Assembly: GCA_938036875.1 (NCBI GenBank) | Contig: CALHVX010000017.1 | Coordinates: forward strand, 1 to 64,000 | Source of the DNA: an uncultured Pseudomonadales bacterium | Lineage (GTDB): Bacteria > Pseudomonadota > Gammaproteobacteria > Pseudomonadales > Azotimanducaceae | Length of the DNA: 64,000 nt | Direction: 5' to 3' | Part shown: positions 61,451-64,000 of the stretch, one piece after another | Numbering within the stretch: position 1 is the first letter of the stretch | Layout: every line of letters begins with the position of its first letter | Program-made: the position numbers and the translations under genes | Notes under the pieces: generated by a model | Database searches by the model: none | Told to the model about the DNA's origin: nothing | Seen by the model: only the letters and a program-made list of their open reading frames with translations

Positions 61451-63712
61451 CTATCCCTGAGCAGGTGCGGCGGCTGGCGTGGCCTCAGCCGCGCGTGTTT
61501 TGCGAATGGCGGCACAGGCAGACCCTGCATTCAGCGCCCGGCTTGCCATCCCATCAGCCACCACCGACAACCCGCCGGTAGAAATGGCCGCACCAATCGC
61601 CACGCCACTTTTTAGCAACCCACCCGCATCCGCTGCGGGTTTAGGATCGTTTAAGCGCCCGCCAAGCTTCAGAAACTTCACCAAGCTCCCAACGTTCACG
61701 CCAACCCCAGATTTTGCGACGGGAGAAAAGGTAATGCTCAATTGCTCTTTGTTCAGGTCAACCTTGCCATCCCCAACAATCTCCATCTTGGAGGTTTCCA
61801 TCACCAGCTGCTTGCTAGTGCTTAGTACCCCTTGCTCAACACTAAAATGCACAAGCGCACACTCTAGCTCTGTGGTGGGATCTTTTTTACTGAAAGGGTT
61901 CAGCTTGTTCAGTGTTTCCATCAGCAAATCCGAGCCAGCCAGCTCAATAAAGTCATTCATCAGCCGAGCCTCATCCACAATTACCAATATATCCCCCTGC
62001 AAAGCAGCAGCGAGATCGTGTGCGGAGCGGCCGTCGGTTTTAAGCTGCACATCTACCTCTAAGGCCCCACCTTTGAGCTCTTCTTGGGGCACAAACCCAA
62101 AGCTCTCCAACTCAACGTCGTTGACTTGCAATGACACCAGCGCGGCAACAGCATCCGCAGCCGTATCTTTGTTAGTAAGCCCAAGCTCAACCGCGCCACT
62201 AAAACCGCCGTTGCCAATGGTTGCGGCAAAGGGTTCCAGCTTTAACTGACCATCTGCACTGTTGAGTTGCACATTGAAATCGGTGAATACCGCATCCTGC
62301 AACTTTAACTCCTGGGCGGTGAGGGCAACGTCAACTTGAGCTGCCTGCAACCAACTCCAGTCTAAGGGTTCCTCGGCAAACACTGGCGCCGGGTCTGTTT
62401 TTGTTTGTGCTTTGTCGACATCAACAGGAACCTCAGCCTGTTCAGCACTTGCTTCTGGAGGGGCATCGGATGAGGTCACCAAAGGCAAGTACAAGCGTTG
62501 CGCTTGGAGATCTGCTGTTACTTTGAGCGGCCCATCAAATGCAAGGTTCAAGGCACCTGCAAATTGATTGGTCGGGGACTCAAAGTTCAGCGCCGACAGC
62601 GCCAGTGCTGCAGCGCTCGCCTGCACTTCACTAGCCAACGTTAACGGGAACAAATCCGCATCAACATAAGGCTGCACCGCAAAGGCTGGCGGCAGACCTT
62701 TACTGCTTAGGTCCAGCTGACCGTGCCAACTGTCGGCGGCTTTGGTTGATAAAGTTTCTAAGGTGATCAAAGACTGACCAATCTCAGCCGTGCCATCCAC
62801 CTGCCAGGCGCCCGCCGGCGTTCCTCCCACAAGGTTTAGCGCAAAATCCAGCGGCGCATCCCACCCCGGCGCTTGGTACTGACCCGTTAACTGCTGCAGC
62901 TCAACACCATCGCTGCCACCAACCTCCACCACCTTGATCGTACCCGCCAGCTGAGGCAACAAATGTTTGTCAGCACCTAAGACAACATCAACGTTGCCGC
63001 TGCGCAACAAGATAGAAGGGGTTTTGCCCCCAGCCAGCTCACCGACCAGAGCAAGCCTGGTTTGCATCTCATCGGACTCTAATGAGCTGGCGCCTCCTTG
63101 CAAATCAAAGCCCAAGGTCTTTGCGCTGCGAGTTAACGTACCCGCCAACTCAAACGCGGTACCCGCTGCTTCGCCGGTTGCGGTTAACGCGATGTCTTGG
63201 GCTTGCTCGCCGGCAGCCTGTTGACCCGCATTAAGCTGAAGCCGCAACACCGGTGCCGCAACACCGTCTTGCTCAACCAACAACTCCCCAACGCGCACTT
63301 TGGTAAAGGTGAGGTAGCTCAAAAAATCTAAGGGTGTTGATTTGGCATCGGTGGACTCCTCGACAACGGTTTCTTCATCAGCGATCTCAGCTGCACCAAG
63401 TTGCACGTCAGCACGGTCGACCTCAACCAACCAAAACGGCTCATCCGTCCACCAAGCGCTAAAGTTTGCTTGGGTGCTTACATTGGCAAGCTTCACCCTT
63501 TGCTCCCCGGGTAGATCCAGATCAAGCGCCCCCACTTGTAACTCCAGCGGATCAAAATGCACCGACATCCCATCAGCGCTCACTAGAACATCGCTTTGCA
63601 CAGCGTTTGCCGCTGATACCAACCACTGGGGTTGAAAGCGCACAACCGCCACGAGCACTAACACCAACAAGACTATCAATGCCAACAGGTAGCCAAACAA
63701 TTTGATCAACAT
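61451..63712 (-). CDS. AsmA family protein
   Basis: A 753-residue envelope protein. It has one N-terminal membrane anchor (LFGYLLALIVLLVLVLVAVV) and a long periplasmic beta-rich part made of AsmA/DUF748-like units (VHFDPLELQVGALDLDLPGE, LKLQDAVFTDFNVQLNSADG). A helix-rich segment EEPLDWSWLQAAQVDVALTA and an AsmA-type C-terminal stretch with SITFSPVAKSGVGVNVGSLV follow. AsmA-like proteins are proposed to carry phospholipid to the outer membrane or influence its assembly. It starts 9 bases after the glucokinase end and is probably co-transcribed with it. The function in this organism is not known. Confidence 0.85.
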   Translation of the reverse strand: MLIKLFGYLLALIVLLVLVLVAVVRFQPQWLVSAANAVQSDVLVSADGMSVHFDPLELQVGALDLDLPGEQRVKLANVSTQANFSAWWTDEPFWLVEVDRADVQLGAAEIADEETVVEESTDAKSTPLDFLSYLTFTKVRVGELLVEQDGVAAPVLRLQLNAGQQAAGEQAQDIALTATGEAAGTAFELAGTLTRSAKTLGFDLQGGASSLESDEMQTRLALVGELAGGKTPSILLRSGNVDVVLGADKHLLPQLAGTIKVVEVGGSDGVELQQLTGQYQAPGWDAPLDFALNLVGGTPAGAWQVDGTAEIGQSLITLETLSTKAADSWHGQLDLSSKGLPPAFAVQPYVDADLFPLTLASEVQASAAALALSALNFESPTNQFAGALNLAFDGPLKVTADLQAQRLYLPLVTSSDAPPEASAEQAEVPVDVDKAQTKTDPAPVFAEEPLDWSWLQAAQVDVALTAQELKLQDAVFTDFNVQLNSADGQLKLEPFAATIGNGGFSGAVELGLTNKDTAADAVAALVSLQVNDVELESFGFVPQEELKGGALEVDVQLKTDGRSAHDLAAALQGDILVIVDEARLMNDFIELAGSDLLMETLNKLNPFSKKDPTTELECALVHFSVEQGVLSTSKQLVMETSKMEIVGDGKVDLNKEQLSITFSPVAKSGVGVNVGSLVKFLKLGGRLNDPKPAADAGGLLKSGVAIGAAISTGGLSVVADGMASRALNAGSACAAIRKTRAAEATPAAAPAQG

Positions 63713-63721
63713 AACCGCTCT

Positions 63722-64000
63722 CTAAAGATGGCGCCGGAGCAGCGCTAGCGCGCCATCCAGCCCAGGATAAGAATCCAAAATTAAATACAAGGGGATGCTG
63801 CTCACCAAATCAGACATATCACCACGCTCCTCAAAGCAGCGTCGCATTGAGCTAGTCCGCGCAAAGGCCTCTAACTTAGGGGCAATACCACCACCCACAT
63901 ACACGCCACCGGTTGCGTAACCTAGCAAAGCTAGGTTGCCCGCAGCGGAGCCTAGAAAACCAAAAAACATATCTAAGGTCTGATGGCACAAGGGCACTTG
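63722..64000 (-). CDS. glk: glucokinase, C-terminal part (5' end outside window)
   Basis: The last 92 residues of a glucokinase of the bacterial Glk family. Conserved pieces are GFLGSAAGNLALLGYATGGVYVGGGIAPKL and FEERGDMSDLVSSIPLYLILDSYPGLDGALALLRRHL. The motif GGVYVGGGIAP is the ATP-binding end of the ROK/Glk fold, and YPGLDGALALL is the usual C-terminus. The gene reads through the right edge of the window without a start. Role: phosphorylation of glucose to glucose 6-phosphate. It precedes the AsmA gene by 9 bases. Confidence 0.92.
   Translation of the reverse strand, partial: QVPLCHQTLDMFFGFLGSAAGNLALLGYATGGVYVGGGIAPKLEAFARTSSMRRCFEERGDMSDLVSSIPLYLILDSYPGLDGALALLRRHL

Overview
The window looks like chromosomal sequence from a heterotrophic gammaproteobacterium, probably a marine one. 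The evidence is a proteobacterial gene set (glutaminyl-tRNA synthetase, an MlaA-type lipoprotein, a RibB fused to a decayed RibA domain, TRAP transport, parts of a PEP-CTERM/exosortase exopolysaccharide locus), a LexA box of the E. coli/Pseudomonas type, and many acyl-CoA dehydrogenase, crotonase and CoA-lyase genes. The exact genus cannot be read from the sequence. Genes are tightly packed with many ATGA or TAATG stop/start overlaps. I saw no insertion sequence, phage gene, CRISPR array or rRNA. One tRNA is present, tRNA-Arg(TCG).

Region 1 (1-5.5 kb, minus strand) is a probable catabolic operon: PdxA-family dehydrogenase, Zn-alcohol dehydrogenase, fumarylacetoacetase-family hydrolase, ThDP-dependent decarboxylase/synthase-like enzyme, a tiny GIY-YIG-like protein and the N-terminus of an acyl-CoA dehydrogenase that leaves the window. 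Upstream lies a near-perfect LexA/SOS box, placed between this operon and a divergent small CxxC protein gene. Region 2 (6-12.2 kb) holds the RibB fusion, the tRNA, a D-aminoacylase-family amidohydrolase, a one-domain asparaginase-like protein, an alpha/beta hydrolase overlapping a PlsC-like acyltransferase, and a sucrase/ferredoxin-like protein.

Region 3 (12.3-23.6 kb) is mostly acyl-CoA metabolism: two CitE/malyl-CoA-lyase-type enzymes, two acyl-CoA dehydrogenases, a MaoC hydratase and a crotonase. Interrupting it are a His/Met-rich envelope cluster (DUF2946-like protein, outer-membrane protein, small membrane protein) and an AAA+/VWA pair. Region 4 (24-31 kb) is an incomplete PEP-CTERM-type exopolysaccharide locus: export lipoprotein, beta-barrel protein, PrsT-type TPR lipoprotein and a large Ig-like/FnIII lipoprotein. 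No exosortase, chain-length regulator or tyrosine kinase is present.

Region 5 (31-42.6 kb) is mixed: a CinA-type domain protein with a TraB/GumN protein, an SDR without the usual lysine, a two-subunit molybdenum hydroxylase, a POT peptide transporter, glnS, a transglutaminase-like protein and TesB. At 42.6-43.1 kb is the only gene-free stretch over 300 bases; it carries a rho-independent terminator with no obvious gene before it. Region 6 (43-51 kb) holds a heterodimeric ABC exporter with complementary site degeneration, a DUF523/DUF1722 protein, a paired acyl-CoA dehydrogenase, a small unknown protein and YjbQ. Region 7 (51-64 kb) holds a 5-PAS GGDEF-EAL protein, MlaA, a complete TRAP transporter with its TatT lipoprotein, a CHAD-like protein, a crotonase, an AsmA-family protein and the C-terminus of glucokinase.

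Taken together the genes suggest an organism that imports organic acids and peptides and degrades acyl-CoA, aromatic or branched substrates. No dedicated DNA-binding transcription factor was recognised anywhere in the 64 kb.
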